From assembly GCA_034231615.1 (NCBI GenBank), contig CM067317.1:42472011-42536010 (forward strand): a DNA stretch of 64,000 bases, in the 5' to 3' direction. The notes under the pieces were generated by a model, which saw only the letters and a list, made by a program, of their open reading frames with translations, made no database searches and was not told the DNA's origin. Of this stretch, positions 31,546 to 43,795 are shown in pieces; position 1 is the first letter of the stretch; every line of letters starts with the position of its first letter. This stretch comes from Meghimatium bilineatum. Taxonomy: Eukaryota; Mollusca; Gastropoda; Stylommatophora; Philomycidae. Position numbers and translations under genes: made by a program.

Positions 31546-31721
31546 ACGAACTATATTTTTAATAAGAACTTTACGGTATAATAGAGAGTAATTTATCAGA
31601 ATATAATTGATGGATGGTTTTTCTGAAAAGATGGTGGTATGTATTCTCAGGGTATCGTTCTGGTAGTTCGGTATCTGTTTTTTAAATAAAATACTCTATT
31701 GTTGTATGTGACTGAAATTTA

Positions 31722-31995
31722 ATTCTTCTTCTTCTTCTGCGTTCGTTCTCAAACTCCTGCAGATTAGCAGGATGTAGTCCGGAGAACGGAATGCGTTGTG
31801 TCATAGTTTACAGCATTGCTGCGATATCTGCGCCTTTCGGCATGACACATCCGACTTCAGTATGGCTTTGGGTCCACTGACCATATATAGGATGGGACAG
31901 CCAACTCCATCCTATAACCTCCCTAGTTGCCTCTTACGAAAGGTAAACAGTGTTGCTATTCTTTGCTCCCCTTTCGGACCTCGATAACACACGCC
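31722..31995 (-). mobile_element. SINE S1, second copy
   Basis: Collinear with 30430-30704, with scattered substitutions and a ~10-bp deletion where the first has GACATGCGTG. The (GAA)n tail is longer (CTTCTTCTTCTTC on +). AATTCTTCTT occurs at both ends, so the TSD is hard to separate from the tail. Confidence 0.85.
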
Positions 31996-31999
31996 ATAA

Positions 32000-32335
32000 T
32001 TCTTCTTATGGTCCATGCCTTGTGGCGTTGGTTAACATGTCTTTCCACAACCTTGTATTTCGTTTGACGCCAATAATTTCTGATATCGATGTTCTCCCAT
32101 GCCACAATGCTAGGTTGTCAAGCACCTTCTCTCTTGTTTTCCTCTACCCCTCCTGCTCTTCAACTTGCTGTTTGTCACGATGTGTTCCATCTTTCCTCTT
32201 CTCATGATATGCCCAAACAATGTAGACTGTCTCTTTCTGAAACGGTTAAGCAGTTCTCTTTTTGAATGAACTTCGTTAAAGGTATCACTTTACACTCTTT
32301 ATCTGTTCATGGTGTTCTTATTCTTCTTCTTTAAA
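32000..32335 (-). mobile_element. LINE family E piece, copy E3
   Basis: Antisense segments QKRELLNRFRKRQSTLFGH, IMRRGKMEHIVTNSKLKS, RRGRGKQE, then LWHGRT and MLTNATRHGP. The last matches NAYASRHGTRL of the copy at 28427-29129 and VTNAT near 8400. Two frameshifts are present. Confidence 0.82.
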
Positions 32336-32349
32336 ACCACATATAATCA

Positions 32350-32462
32350 TCATCAATTTCCTTTAGCGCTGAAGTTAGCGCATAGGTCAGATCTCTCCAA
32401 TTCTGTCTGCTAGAAGCTATTCTGTGCAGTTCTTGAACAGTATGAATATTACTTGTGTTACT
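32350..32462 (-). mobile_element. LINE family C, copy C3, 3' part
   Basis: Matches 16406-16520: the AATTGATGATGATT-type tail, inverted repeat GCGCTAACTTCAGCGC (32366-32381) and the codons for QNWRDLT. It is separated from the rest of this LINE copy (33798-34130) by retroposon X. ACTTGTGTTACT at 32451-32462 is the left TSD copy. Confidence 0.9.
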
Positions 32463-33797
32463 GGGGTGCAAAGGGAACGCATTGCTCTAGGCGGACCCAG
32501 GGTTAGCAGATAACCAAGATCCCAAATGTACCTCCACGCGGTGCACCCTGGAAACAGAAATACAGCAGCTCGTGCTGATTCTGGCCAAATCATTTGGGGA
32601 TCGTGTCCGAGAATGTGGAGGTAGCAGATGGAAAGAGATTTGACTACACAAGAGACAGACAATATCTCCGACACCACCAGCATCACCACATATAGCGACA
32701 CTGTCGACATACAGTGAAGCTAGTCAGTCCAGTCCGAACATTGGAGGGGCGGCCAATGTGAAATGCACGTAAAGGTAAATGCATGGCGAGAGACAAATAT
32801 GTTTCATACAGAGTACAATGAAACAATGAAAGGGCAGAACAGCGCTAGAGGGCAGCGCGAACTGCAAATAGAAAGTGAAAAGTCCCTAGGAAAGGGAACT
32901 ACAAGCTCCGTCAGCTCGAGACGGGCTTTTAGTCACCAGAGTTCCTAACAGGCAGAGACTCAGACCCATCCATCGGTGTTTGGTAAAGCAAAAGACCTAA
33001 CCCAACTCTAATGTCGAGCCTTCCTAAACCGGAAATATGCTTGCAAAGAGAAAGGGTTCTGTACCCGATGGGTGTAGGCAAGAAAGGGACAACGATGGCA
33101 GTCCTGGCCCAACTCTACTGTCAAGGTTTCCTATACCGGAAGTAACTTGCAGAGAGAAAGGGTTCCATACTCGATTCGCTCAGGCACAAAAGGGACAACG
33201 ATTTAGCCCTGGCCCAACTCTACTGTCAGGTTTTCCTACACCGGAAATACACTTGAAGAGAGAAAGGGTTCAGTACCTGATGGGCTCAGGCGCTATTGGG
33301 ACAAGGACGCTCAGCTCGAGAACGCCTTGCTCTCAAACGCGTGGTGTGAGACTCGAACTTGGACAAGGGGTACACGTCGGTGAATGACACCTCGGCTAAG
33401 AGGGCGAAAGAGCCAGTGACCAACTCCTCTGTTGAGTTCTTCCCCTTAAGGAACCAGGCTCACGGATGAGAAACGGTTCGGTACCCAATGGGCACAGGCA
33501 CAGCACGTCCAATTACACGAGGCAAGTTCATAGATAGTGGAACACCTCGTTTGAGTCAGACTAAGAGCAAGAAAATCGTCTGGGCGAAGAGTCTCCACTA
33601 CGCGCGCCTGGAGACAGATATAGAGGCTGTCACAGGCTAAGGGTAGCCCACCCGAATTGTCAAGGCATGCCGAAATCGGATGTGCTAGGCCTACAAGGCG
33701 CATAACGGTGGCACAACGTAATCACGCTCCCGGCGGAAATCGCACGGATATCCGTGATGGTTACAATGGAGCGAACGAAAAACAAACAAACAAACAA
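32463..33797 (+). mobile_element. Retroposon X, ~1.34 kb, non-coding, (AAAC)n tail
   Basis: Inserted in LINE C3: ACTTGTGTTACT flanks it at 32451-32462 and 33798-33809. The right end is an AAAAACAAACAAACAAAC tail, so it was retroposed in + orientation. It is clearly GC-richer than its surroundings. The interior has tandem ~105-107-bp units starting at 33001, 33108 and 33213 (CCCAACTCTACTGTCA, then AGAGAAAGGGTT, then GGGACAACGAT), with a decayed one near 33420. The left end carries GGTGCACCCTGGAAACAG. I see no RT, no long ORF and no clear tRNA head. I do not recognise the family. Confidence 0.82.
33000..33320 (+). repeat. ~105-bp tandem repeats inside retroposon X
   Basis: Three clear units begin at 33001, 33108 and 33213. 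Each holds CCCAACTCTA, a CGGAA box, AGAGAAAGGGTT and a GGGACAA box. Another decayed unit begins near 33420 (CCAACTCCTCTGTTGAG). GCTCAGCTCGAGAACGCC at about 33310 resembles GTCAGCTCGAGACGGGC at 32910, so a longer period may overlie these units. Confidence 0.85.
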
Positions 33798-34130
33798 ACT
33801 TGTGTTACTTTCTCTAAGAATTGTTCTTCTGAGTGTCTCTTTTGGCCTACCTCTAGCTCTTTTCGCTATAGGTGCCCATTCAAGAGATTGGGTGGTGTAT
33901 TCTGTTGATGTCTGAGCATAGGACATGCCCGATGTAGGACCAACGGCATTTTCTAATTACATCTGTGATGAGGTTTTGATGTGTCTCTTCTCTGATTTTA
34001 TCATTAGATTTGAATTCACTCCAATGGGTGTTAGTTATCCTACGAAGACATTTGTTCTCGAAACTCAGTAGTTTATTTCCTGAAGATAAAGAACTTTTCC
34101 AGCTCTCACATCCATATGACATCACCTGCC
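33798..34130 (-). mobile_element. LINE family C, copy C3, 5' part
   Basis: Antisense frame: SYGCESWKSSLSSGNKLLSF, ENKCLRRITNTHWSEFKSN, then KCRWSYIGHVLCSDINRIHH and KRARGRPKETLRRTILRES. It continues at 32462 after removal of retroposon X. 5'-truncated near 34130. It is closer to duplicate-2 C1 (REETHQN) than to copy-1 C1 at the EETH site. Confidence 0.92.
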
Positions 34131-34210
34131 TCTATATACATTTGTACATTTCTGCTGACTGGCAATAAAATGGCCAAGGGTGGTACTCGTTCACAGCTTC
34201 CATAACTCTA
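34131..34210. other. Unique spacer before duplicate 2
   Basis: About 80 bp between the truncated LINE C3 and the start of the 21-bp array. No feature seen. If the duplication is allelic, this sequence should also lie just left of the window. Confidence 0.5.
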
Positions 34211-35385
34211 AGAGTGTATAACTTCTTCGTTTACTATATCGTCCTCTGAGTGTATATTTTTCTCTTTCACTTTAGCTTTCTTCTTTGAGTGCATATCTTC
34301 CTCCTTTACTATATCTTCTTCCTTTAAGTGTATATCGTATTTCTTTAAGTGTATATCTTATTCCTTTAAGTGTATATCTTATTCCTTTAAGTGTATGTCT
34401 TATTCCTTTAAGTGTATATCTTATTCCTTTAAGTGTATATCTTATTCCTTTAAGTGTATATCTTCGTCCTTTGTGTATATCTTATTCCTTTAAGTGTATG
34501 TCTTCTTCCTTTAAGTGTATATCTTATTCCTTTAAGTGTATATATTATTCCTTAAGTGTATATCTTATTCCTTTAAGTGTATATCTTATTCCTTTAAGTG
34601 TATATCTTATTCCTTTAAGTGTATATCTTATTCCTTTAAGTGTATATATTATTCCTTTAAGTGTATATCTTATTCCTTTATATCTTATTCCTTTAAGTGT
34701 ATATCTTATTCCTTTATATCTTATCCCTTTATATCTTATTCCTTTAAGTGTATATCTTATTCCTTTAAGTGTATATCTTATTCCTTTATATCTTATTCCT
34801 TTAAGTGTATATCTTATTCCTTTATATCTTATCCCTTTATATCTTATTCCTTTAAGTGTATATCTTATTCCTTTAAGTGTATATCTTATTCCTTTATATC
34901 TTATTCCTTTAAGTGTATATCTTACTCCTGTATATCTTATTCCTTTAAGTGTATATCTTCCTCCTGTGATATATCTTCTTCCTTTGTGTATATATTATTC
35001 CTATAAGTGTATATCTTATTCCTTTATATTTTATTCCTTTAAGTGTATATCTTATTCCTTTATATCTTATTCCTTTAAGTGTATATCTTATTCCTGTATA
35101 TCTTATTCCTTTAAGTGTATATCTTCCTCCTGTGATATATCTTCTTCCTTTGTGTATATATTATTCCTATAAGTGTATATCTTATTCCTTTATATCTTAT
35201 TCCTTTAAGTGTATATCTTATTCCTGTATATCTTATTCCTTTAAGTGTATATCTTATTCCTTTAAGTGTATATCTTATTCCTTTATATCTTATTCCTTTA
35301 AGTGTATATCTTATTCCTTTAAGTGTATATCTTATTCATTTATTATTCTTCCACATTTGTGTGTATATCTTCCTCTTTTACTATA
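34211..35385 (+). repeat. 21/15-bp minisatellite, copy 2
   Basis: Counterpart of the array at 1-1196. The copy is about 37 bp shorter over the aligned part, and a 1-bp deletion near 34551 shifts the spurious open frame, so a 295-codon frame appears here. The left edge (TAAGAGTGTATAACTTC, from about 34207) is the only place in the window where the array boundary is visible. Confidence 0.93.
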
Positions 35386-36091
35386 CCTCCGGGTAATTCC
35401 AAACTACTTCACTGGTAATAACATTGTTCTCGTTCAAAAGATGAAAACATAAAGAATTCAAAAGCTCGTCCCTGTTCATTGTCATCTATTCTGCCATAAG
35501 ATAGAAGATCAATTTGTCGCTTGCAGATCCTTCTTTTCCCAGGACATCGCGACGAAATATCTACATCTAGACAGGCAATAGGGGATGACACGGACTTGTA
35601 AGACGTCACAGAAAGAGTCGGTTGTTATCGAAATTAGTCATAATTGCACGTACACTATTTGTCCAATTCTTCTCCAGAGCAATCATGCATGCTGATCTCA
35701 CGCAGCGTCAGACTCCTTCACATGTGAGGTATCATCTGTCACTGCATATAGTTTGTATCGCCAGCAAAAGAAAAGCACGGAAACGCCATATACAACTAGA
35801 TAAGTGGCACTGCATGAGATCAGTGTGAGAAAGTATTCTGGAGTTTTCTAGCTCACGCTAGTGAGAAATGAATCGACACGAGAAATCTGTAGAGAAACAC
35901 TCATTGAATTTGATGCGTTTCAGGACCTTGTAAGTAGATGTCTCCACCACCATTCTGACTAGTGATTGGTATGCAATATTTACTTTCAGTATGTTGCCCT
36001 CTTATGAGTATCTGCCCAATTTTCTATCCCTGAATTAAATCTCGATCTCTGTCACCCATTACCTCGCCAGAACAAAGGTACTGGTCTAAAT

Positions 36092-36502
36092 CAATCAATC
36101 AAGTAATAATCCCATAACCCTTCAGGGTCGTAGGGGTACCACATTGGATGCCTCATGACACATAGTCCTCAGCGAATTATATCCTCAGCGATGCGGATGA
36201 GTGTGGAAATATCTTGCCCTGTCCATTCCTTGATGTTGTCTGTCCATGTCTTTATTTTACCTCCTCTGCTTCTTCCACCCTCGACAGTTCCCTGCAGTAT
36301 TGTTTTTGACAAGGAATCGTGCCTGCATACATGTCCGAACCATGCTAGTTTTCGTCGTTTCACTATTGAAAGCAATAGTTCCTGAACTCCTGCACACATC
36401 TCTACTTTATTTCTTACGTACACATTGGTCTTATGTTTCCTATAGGAAATTCGTAGAATTCGTCTGTAGCATTTGTACTCGAAAGCCTGTAATCAAAAGC
36501 CA
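36092..36502 (-). mobile_element. LINE family A, copy A1 in duplicate 2
   Basis: Counterpart of 1903-2313. It has the same endpoints, the same GGTCTAAAT flanks and the same stop after EDIIR, so the insertion predates the split between the two duplicate blocks. Confidence 0.87.
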
Positions 36503-37308
36503 GGTCTAAATAAATAATATCGAAGTATGTTCTTAATTTGATAGTTCATTTTTATAGTAATTTGATGCTGTGAATTCTTTATAGTTAGTCATCAGATCAT
36601 CATTTATGCACTCCAGGCACTTCCGTATATGATCTTATCTCTTATTTAGGATACTCATCAAAAGATGGTAACTTTTCCAGTTTTGTGGGTTCTTGTTAAC
36701 TCTTTTCGTGTCTTCTCTCCTTTCTTGCACCTCCAGTTGTGTTGTTAGTACGCGTCAGGAGCTATGGGTGAGAGATTTCGTATCGTCGCTTCAGCTAATG
36801 TGTGGTTAGTTACTTCATTTCGAGTCAAAAATACACATAGAGCAGTAATTTCTTTTCATTGACTCTGGATACAAAGCATACACGAAGTGACAAATGAAAA
36901 TAACGGGAAAACTGAAATAGTGTCACTTTAGAAGGATGATTCGTGACCGTCGACATTTGAGGTATTGACTAATGGGAAAAATCCTTTAAAAATGATTCAT
37001 TATACTATTTCCGTGATTTTCATTGGCTGTCGGCACACAAGAATAGCCATAATGACAAATGAAATTTACGAGAATAGATACAAGAATCATTTTAGAATGC
37101 CGGTGTCCAATTTGCCAAAATGTCTTATATTGTCTACAGAGCGACGAATGATGCCCGATAAGTCCACGAGACTGTATTGTAGAGGGACTCGGTCAAACGT
37201 GTGTACTATAAATAAATAAATATAAGGTTAAGTAGAGCTGTGTTAACTGGATTGCCTGAACCGCATTCTCCACTATTTTTGTCTGTCTGTAAAGCTCTGA
37301 TATAACCA

Positions 37309-37512
37309 AATGTGGGCTAACATCTTCAGTTGAAACGTGGACTAATATCGTCAGTTGAAACATAGACTAACATCTTCAGTTGAAACGTGGACTAACATCT
37401 TCAGTTGAAACGTGGACTAACATCGTCAATTGAAATGTGTACTGACATCGTCAATTGAAACGTGGATTGACATCGTCAGTTGAAACGTGGACTAACATCG
37501 TCAATTGAAACG
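37309..37512 (+). repeat. 25-bp minisatellite, copy 2
   Basis: Counterpart of 3120-3500 with about 8 units. The dimeric block is mostly absent here, so expansion or contraction acted mainly on the dimers. Confidence 0.92.
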
Positions 37513-37544
37513 GGCGTACTTCACCATAAAAGGTACATGTTACA

Positions 37545-38113
37545 TAACCAACATCTTCTACCCTCCTCCCTACTACCAACACTCCCCCTACTACCAACAC
37601 TCCCCCTACTACCAACACTCCCCCCAACTACCAACACTCCACCCTACTACCAACACTCCACCTAACTACCAAAACTCCTCCCTACTACCAATACTCCCCC
37701 AACTACCAATACTCTACCCTACTACCAACACTCCCCCAACTACCAACACTCCCCCTACTACCAACACTCCCCCAACTACCAACACTCCTCCCTACTACCA
37801 ACACTCCTCCCTACTACCAACACTCCCCAACTACCAACACTCCTCCCTACTACCAACACTCCTCCCTACTAACAATACTCCACCCAACTACCAACACTCC
37901 TCCCTACTACCAACACTCCCTCCCTACTACCAACACTCCTCCCTACTACCAACACTCCCCCAACTACCAACACTCCTCCCTACTACCAACACTCCTCCCT
38001 ACTACCAACACTCCTCCCTACTAACAATACTCCACCCAACTACCAACACTCCTCCCTACTACCAACATTCCTCCCAACTACCAACACTCCTCCCTACTAT
38101 CAATATTTATATC
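37545..38113 (+). repeat. G-free 18-bp minisatellite, copy 2
   Basis: Counterpart of 3529-4292, about 195 bp shorter; together with the 25-bp array, copy 2 is 369 bp shorter here. It also has no G on the + strand. A 207-codon repeat frame passes through it and is not a credible gene. Confidence 0.93.
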
Positions 38114-38634
38114 GCGACACGCCATTAATCTCATCCTTCCTAATTCATCACCCAAGTGTCAACTTTCATTGGTGTTTTCTCAAAGGGTTAAATATGCCAA
38201 ATTCTTGTGTTAAATCGATGTGAATCATGTGCTCTTCTACACTGCTCTAATCTGCTTGTATTCAAATTCTTTATCCCCTATGCACTTATTCTCCTTTCCC
38301 ATTACCCGTGTCTCATGATGTCTTTAGCACATTCCTCTGAGTTGGGCATATTGTCAACTTTGGTTAAATTAAAATGATATTTCATATCATTTTCATCAAG
38401 TGCCGTCTCCGCAACGAAGGTTGGCTGCAACATATCTCCAACATCCCATGTCTCTTGTTTTGGTGGTGCACTCTGCTAGACGGAAACCTGTCTAGTGATG
38501 TTACTCTCCCACTTGTATCTCTGCCTACCTCTTGCTCGCTTCCCTTTGACTTAACCCTCAAGTAATGTCTTCAATATCGTGGTATTTAATGTCTTTTAAT
38601 GTGTCCAAAGCCAGGACATCTCAAAACCAGGTAT

Positions 38635-39005
38635 TAAATGTCTGAGAAAATGCTTTAATATCGATTGGGAAGGATGCGAGTCAAACAAAGTCACAGAAGA
38701 CACCAAACAGCAACATGTTTCTACAACACTGAGAAGGAAAATGATGTACTTTTATCGGACATATATTTAGAATAATGGAAAACATAATGCCATTACAAGC
38801 ATTAAAATGTGTACCAGATGGCAAAAGAAAAAGAGGAAGACCAAGAGAGACTTCGCAGATAAACTATCAAAGAAGGTATGACTATATGTCTTAACAACAT
38901 ACAAGAATTACATACGGTCGCATCAGATCGCTTGAGCTGGAGAGCTCTGGTTTCTATCCTATGCACCGTGTTCGGCTCTGAAGGAACATAGATGATGAGG
39001 TACTC
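38635..39005 (+). mobile_element. LINE family M relic M1 in duplicate 2
   Basis: Counterpart of 4815-5185, with a handful of substitutions (for example TACACGAATT/TACAAGAATT) and the same frame breaks. Confidence 0.8.
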
Positions 39006-39364
39006 CTCTTTCAACTGCTAACTTTATTATAATTTGGTTATATCAGAACTTTTTCCCAATAAAGAATAGTAGAGTTCGCGGTTCTGGTAATCCTATCATC
39101 ACGACCTTCGAAAGGTTTAGTTTAGTGTGGCGGGAAAGTATATATCAAAGTCATCCATAATAGTCTTGCGCACAGATCCCAAACAACGTCACATAGCTTG
39201 GCTTACGTGATCGATAATAAGTCATTTTGTGTATAATTTGTGTCACCAGTCATTAACAAAAAACACGTGAAAAGTTGGATCAGCCAAGATGAATGTCGAT
39301 GTTTGAGAACTGCGAGCATGGTATCGTAGAAACTTGATATCGTAAAACTTCAAACTTTTATTTT

Positions 39365-39770
39365 CATGGAAATATGGCTGCTCTGTCATCATGGCTATAT
39401 GGCTGCTCTGTCACCATGGCTATCTTGCTGCTCTATCTTCATGGCTATATGGCTACTCTATCTTCATGGCTATATGGCTGCTCTATCTTCATGGCTATAT
39501 GGCTGATCTATCATCATGGCTATATATTGTGGCTCTATCTTCATGGCTATATGGCTGCTCTGTCACCATGGCTATCTTGCTGCTCTATCTTCATGGCTAT
39601 ATGGCTGCTCTATCTTCATGGCTATATGGCTGCTCTATCTTCATGGCTATATGGCTGCTCTATCTTCATGGCTATATGGCTGCTCTGTCACCATGGCTAT
39701 TTTTCTTCTCTATCACAATGCTCATCTTGCTTCTCTATAGCAATGGCTATCTGGCTTCTCCATCGATATT
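39365..39770 (+). repeat. 25-bp minisatellite, copy 2
   Basis: Counterpart of 5535-6140 with about six fewer units. The ATATATTG dimer block is reduced to one unit, which points to contraction or expansion of that block. Confidence 0.92.
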
Positions 39771-40200
39771 TAGCTTATAATATTTCATGAATTCTGTTTT
39801 CACCCTTTCAACTGCAAATTGAAAATACTGCAACTTTCCCAACACTTCGGTCGAGTTGCAACATGTTTATCTTATATATAATACATGTGATTAGAAGTCG
39901 ACTAAGGAGTTATGGGGTTGAGAGTTACCAAATGGTCAGACAGAGAGTTACAGATATCACAGTGATTCTGTAGTTCATGACAATAATCTAAGTAATAAAC
40001 TCGCAAGTAAATAATAAAACCACAATTACCACATTCAGAGGGTAAAAAGTCACAGAACAAAACAGTCATATAAAAAAAAAAATTGGACGAAAAGTACTAA
40101 TGCACATAGTCATAGAACAATAACATCACAGGACAAAAGTCATAGGACAAAAAGTCATAGGACAGTATAGGTGGAGGGTAGGGGGAAGTCACAGGACGCT

Positions 40201-40640
40201 TTATTTTACCTGTAACTTTCATTGTTTATAATATCCGAGTTTCCCCCTTTTTTTCCCTCCATGATATTATAATTATCTTTCTGTAGCATTTCATCTCATA
40301 GGCGTTGATCTTCTTTGCTGCTGTTTTATTTAAGGTCCAAGTATTCACATCCGTGTGTTATAACCGGAAAAACAAAGTTTCTTAGCATTAGCAGTTTAGT
40401 TTCTATTATGTTGTTTTTCCTTATCTTTTTCACACATGTTATTTTACAACATGTCCTTGCAATCTCTTCCTTATCTCTACCATGCAGTTTCCTGTATCGC
40501 TGATGTTTGCTTCTAAGTGATCGAGTTTATCCACACACTCTATCTCCGTATTTACATTATGAACGTATAATCGATTGACATACTTCAAATATCCTCCCCA
40601 TACAGTAATATAGCATATAAAAAGTATTGTTGATTTCATT
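40201..40640 (-). mobile_element. LINE family D relic D1 in duplicate 2
   Basis: Counterpart of 6576-7009. Extra small indels shorten the readable frame compared with copy 1, so post-split decay differs between copies. Confidence 0.84.
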
Positions 40641-41049
40641 TGTAAGGTGGATGATTGAAGGGGTCAAGAAAACTTAAGGGAGTAACCGGGAAAGAAGATC
40701 AGACAGCCGTTGCCTCATTAGTATAAGTGAGATGGACGAACCAAGACATAAATCGATGACAGAGGAACAGTATTGCTGTACTATTTCTTCTGCAAACATA
40801 AACGGATTATGGACAATAGACATGTGTAAAGAGATGAAACGCTACTAGAGAGGAGTCAGAAAAATTACATCTTACAAACAACATCAAATCCATTGACACA
40901 GAAAAGAAAAAAAACTACAAGTACGTCTAACGGATACTCTAACGCTGCAACATCCCAATCACTAATGACTGTTTAACGATTGTATGGCCTTTTTGCATCT
41001 TACAGATGGTCATTTAGCAATAAGAAGAAGCAATCCGTTGAATGTTGAC

Positions 41050-41335
41050 TTTTCAAGCGATCATATCACAACAACGCAAGATTTCAAGCGATCATGTCAC
41101 AACAACGCAAGATTTCAAGCGATCATGTCACAACAACGGAAGATTTCAAGCGATCATATCACAACAACGCAAGATTTCAAGCGATCATGTCACAACAACG
41201 CAAGATTTCAAGCGATCATGTCACAACAACGGAAGATTTCAAGCGATCATGTCATAACAACGCAAGATTTCAAGCGATCATGTCACAACAACGGAAGATT
41301 TCAAGCGATCATATCACAACAACGCAAGATTTTTG
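41050..41335 (+). repeat. 31-bp minisatellite, copy 2
   Basis: Nine units of 31 bp. Two unit types (ACGGAAG and ACGCAAG, with ATATCAC or ATGTCAC) recur in a partly ordered pattern, suggesting multi-unit amplification. Confidence 0.92.
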
Positions 41336-41569
41336 TTTCTCTTTCTAATTTTTTCTTCCATATCTTTAAACATTATTTCTGAACAATGTTGTACCTGCAC
41401 GCAGGTTCTGCCTCCAGACATCCCGAGTTTCGGTCTTGTTTTCCGATTAATGGTTCTAAAAACTGTGTAATGAATATCAGTGCCCAAGAAAGTCAAAACA
41501 AACGGATTAGTCTAAATATTTAAACAACAACTGAAGTAATATCAATGAATAAATATTCTCCAGAATGCA

Positions 41570-41825
41570 ACATGAAAGTAGACGGACTAGTCTCAAGAAC
41601 ATGAAAGTAGATGAACAAGTCTCAAGAACAGGAAAGTAGATGGATTAGTCTCAAGAACAGGAAAGTAGATGGATTAGTCTCAAGAACAGGAAAGTAGATG
41701 GATTAGTCTCAAGAACAGGAAAGTAGATGGATTAGTCTCAAGAACAGGAAAGTAGATGAACTAGTCTCAAGAACAGGAAAGTAGATGGATTAGTCTCAAG
41801 AACAGGAAAATAGATGGATTAGTTT
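41570..41825 (+). repeat. 29-bp minisatellite, copy 2
   Basis: Nine units; the ACAGG/GATGG unit type is the one that expanded. Confidence 0.92.
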
Positions 41826-41984
41826 GAAGTGCGTCAACATATTCAAACATTTCGATACCATAATAACTTCACATGGGAGATGTACTAAAGACGTCAAATG
41901 TAGAATTGATTAGGCAGAGGCAAGATTTCACAAGATGAAGAACATCCTATATAATATATCTTTTTTGAGGTCTGAAAGGGAGTT

Positions 41985-42352
41985 CTTAAAAGTGATATAG
42001 AACCAATTCTGATGTATGGAGGTGAATCTTGGAAAGTGTGCAGAATAGTAAATAATTATAGAGGCATCAGGCAAGATACACAGAAAGAAGGTAATTAAAA
42101 AAGTGAGCTGTTCACCCGCATCAGAAAGAGACAGTCTTGGACATACGCTAAGGGGAAAGATGGAACACAATGTAACAACACGCAAGTTGAAGAGCAACCG
42201 GGGGACAAGGAAGAGGAAAAAACCAAGAATGAAGGTCTTGACAGCATAGTATTCTGTCATGGAAGAACATCAGTAAGGAAATGATTGACAGCACCAAAAT
42301 AGAAGGCTAGGGAAACACGTAACCAACGCCACCATAAGGATAAACAATTACG
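41985..42352 (+). mobile_element. LINE family E relic in duplicate 2
   Basis: Counterpart of 8060-8428, with minor substitutions and an extra A in the AAAAAAG run near 42098. Confidence 0.7.
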
Positions 42353-42815
42353 CCACCATAGGAATAACTTCTTCTTCTTTCTGTCCCCATGTACCTTTTG
42401 GTGTTGAGGGGAGAGTGAGTGTACGGTCTTTTTCCCTTCTATTTGCCTCTTCCGCTGTTATATTTCCGAGTGTCTCTAATACACTATCTATCCACCTTTT
42501 ACGAGGGCGTCCAATAGGTCGACTGTTTTCGTATCGTTTGTTAAGTTTTTTTTGGATAATACTTGCTCTTTCTGTCTGGTTATGTGACCGAACCATTTAA
42601 TTTGTTGTTTCTTGATGTATTCTATTGTTGTGCGTTTTTTGTGCTCATTAACACCACTGAAATGAAATGTGTGAGACGTTTGATTGGAGTTAGCTTGAGA
42701 GACATAATCAGGAATGAAGCACTAAGAAAACAATTAGGGATCAAGTCAACAATAAAAAAAAACAATAGGAATAACAAATTAAGTCAAATCAATGAAGTAT
42801 TTCATACAAGTAAAG
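42353..42815. mobile_element. LINE G 3' end plus inverted RT piece in duplicate 2
   Basis: Counterpart of 8429-8890. The antisense tail (42353-42640) is open for 82 codons here, and the sense RT piece follows at 42641-42815. The junction is the same in both copies. Confidence 0.75.
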
Positions 42816-42884
42816 AAATTATAATGATCTGTCCAACTAATGCTAGTCCCAATAAAACACTTCTACGAATTCCTCGTCTATTTT

Positions 42885-43385
42885 CCAAGCGCCGTGGGAG
42901 GAAGGTGGTGTGGGGGAGTAAAAGGTGTCGGTCCTTGACCATTTGGGTCGCATTGCCCATGGTCAGCTTATGTCCTTTTAAGCTTTTTTTATTGTCTCCA
43001 TCCATCAATTTCTTCCTCCTGCCTTGTAACTCGATCTTCTACTGTTGTATGCAGGAAGGGCTGGTTGAGTTGGTTCCATTCTCATGAGGTGACCAAACCA
43101 CATGGTTTGCTGTCTCTTCATTGTAGTCTTAACATGAGATAATCATTATTTATTTCCTGATATCTTCATTCTCCGTGGTATCTCTTCTTGTGGTATAGCT
43201 ATCCTCAAACATTTTATTTCACGCGCTACCATCTTTTCGGCTAGTGTCTTTGTCAATGATCATGTTTGTCATTGTAGACACAGAGTTATTATAAAACATA
43301 ATGTAAACCAATTGCCGTTTTGTCACCATTCATCATCATCATTACCTGTAGTGTCTACGACTTTTTTAACTACTACAATGTAATA
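42885..43385 (-). mobile_element. LINE family L relic in duplicate 2
   Basis: Counterpart of 8950-9440. Small indels are present near 42863 and 43120. Confidence 0.68.
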
Positions 43386-43795
43386 TCTATATGGTTGGGA
43401 AAGCTGGCAAATTACAAAAGCACCGGAGAAACAAATTAATTTCATTTGAAAATAAATGTCTTAGAAAACTCTTAAATATTGGCTAGGAAGAATTCAAGAC
43501 ACCAAACAACAATATGTTCTACAACAATCAGAAGAAAACTGAGTATTATCGACCATGTGCTTAGAAATTAATAAAAATACTGCCACTGCAAGCATTATAA
43601 TGGCTACCATATGGCAAACGAAAAAAAGGAATATCAAAAGAAAATCTTCCCAGAACAACCACCGAAGAGGATATTCTTATTGGTCTCAACAACATGCAAG
43701 AATTGCACACAGTAGTATCACATCACAATCTAGAGAGCACTGGTTGCTGTCCTGTGCACCGTATTCGGAGCTGAAGGAACACGGATAGTGTGTTA
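43386..43795 (+). mobile_element. LINE family M relic M2 in duplicate 2
   Basis: Counterpart of 9445-9855, with small indels relative to copy 1 (for example an added A near 43431). Confidence 0.78.

Noticed and set aside
37505-38128. 207-codon YYQHSSLLPT repeat frame
   Set aside because: It reads through the G-free 18-bp array, starts in the adjoining 25-bp array, and is broken in the other copy.
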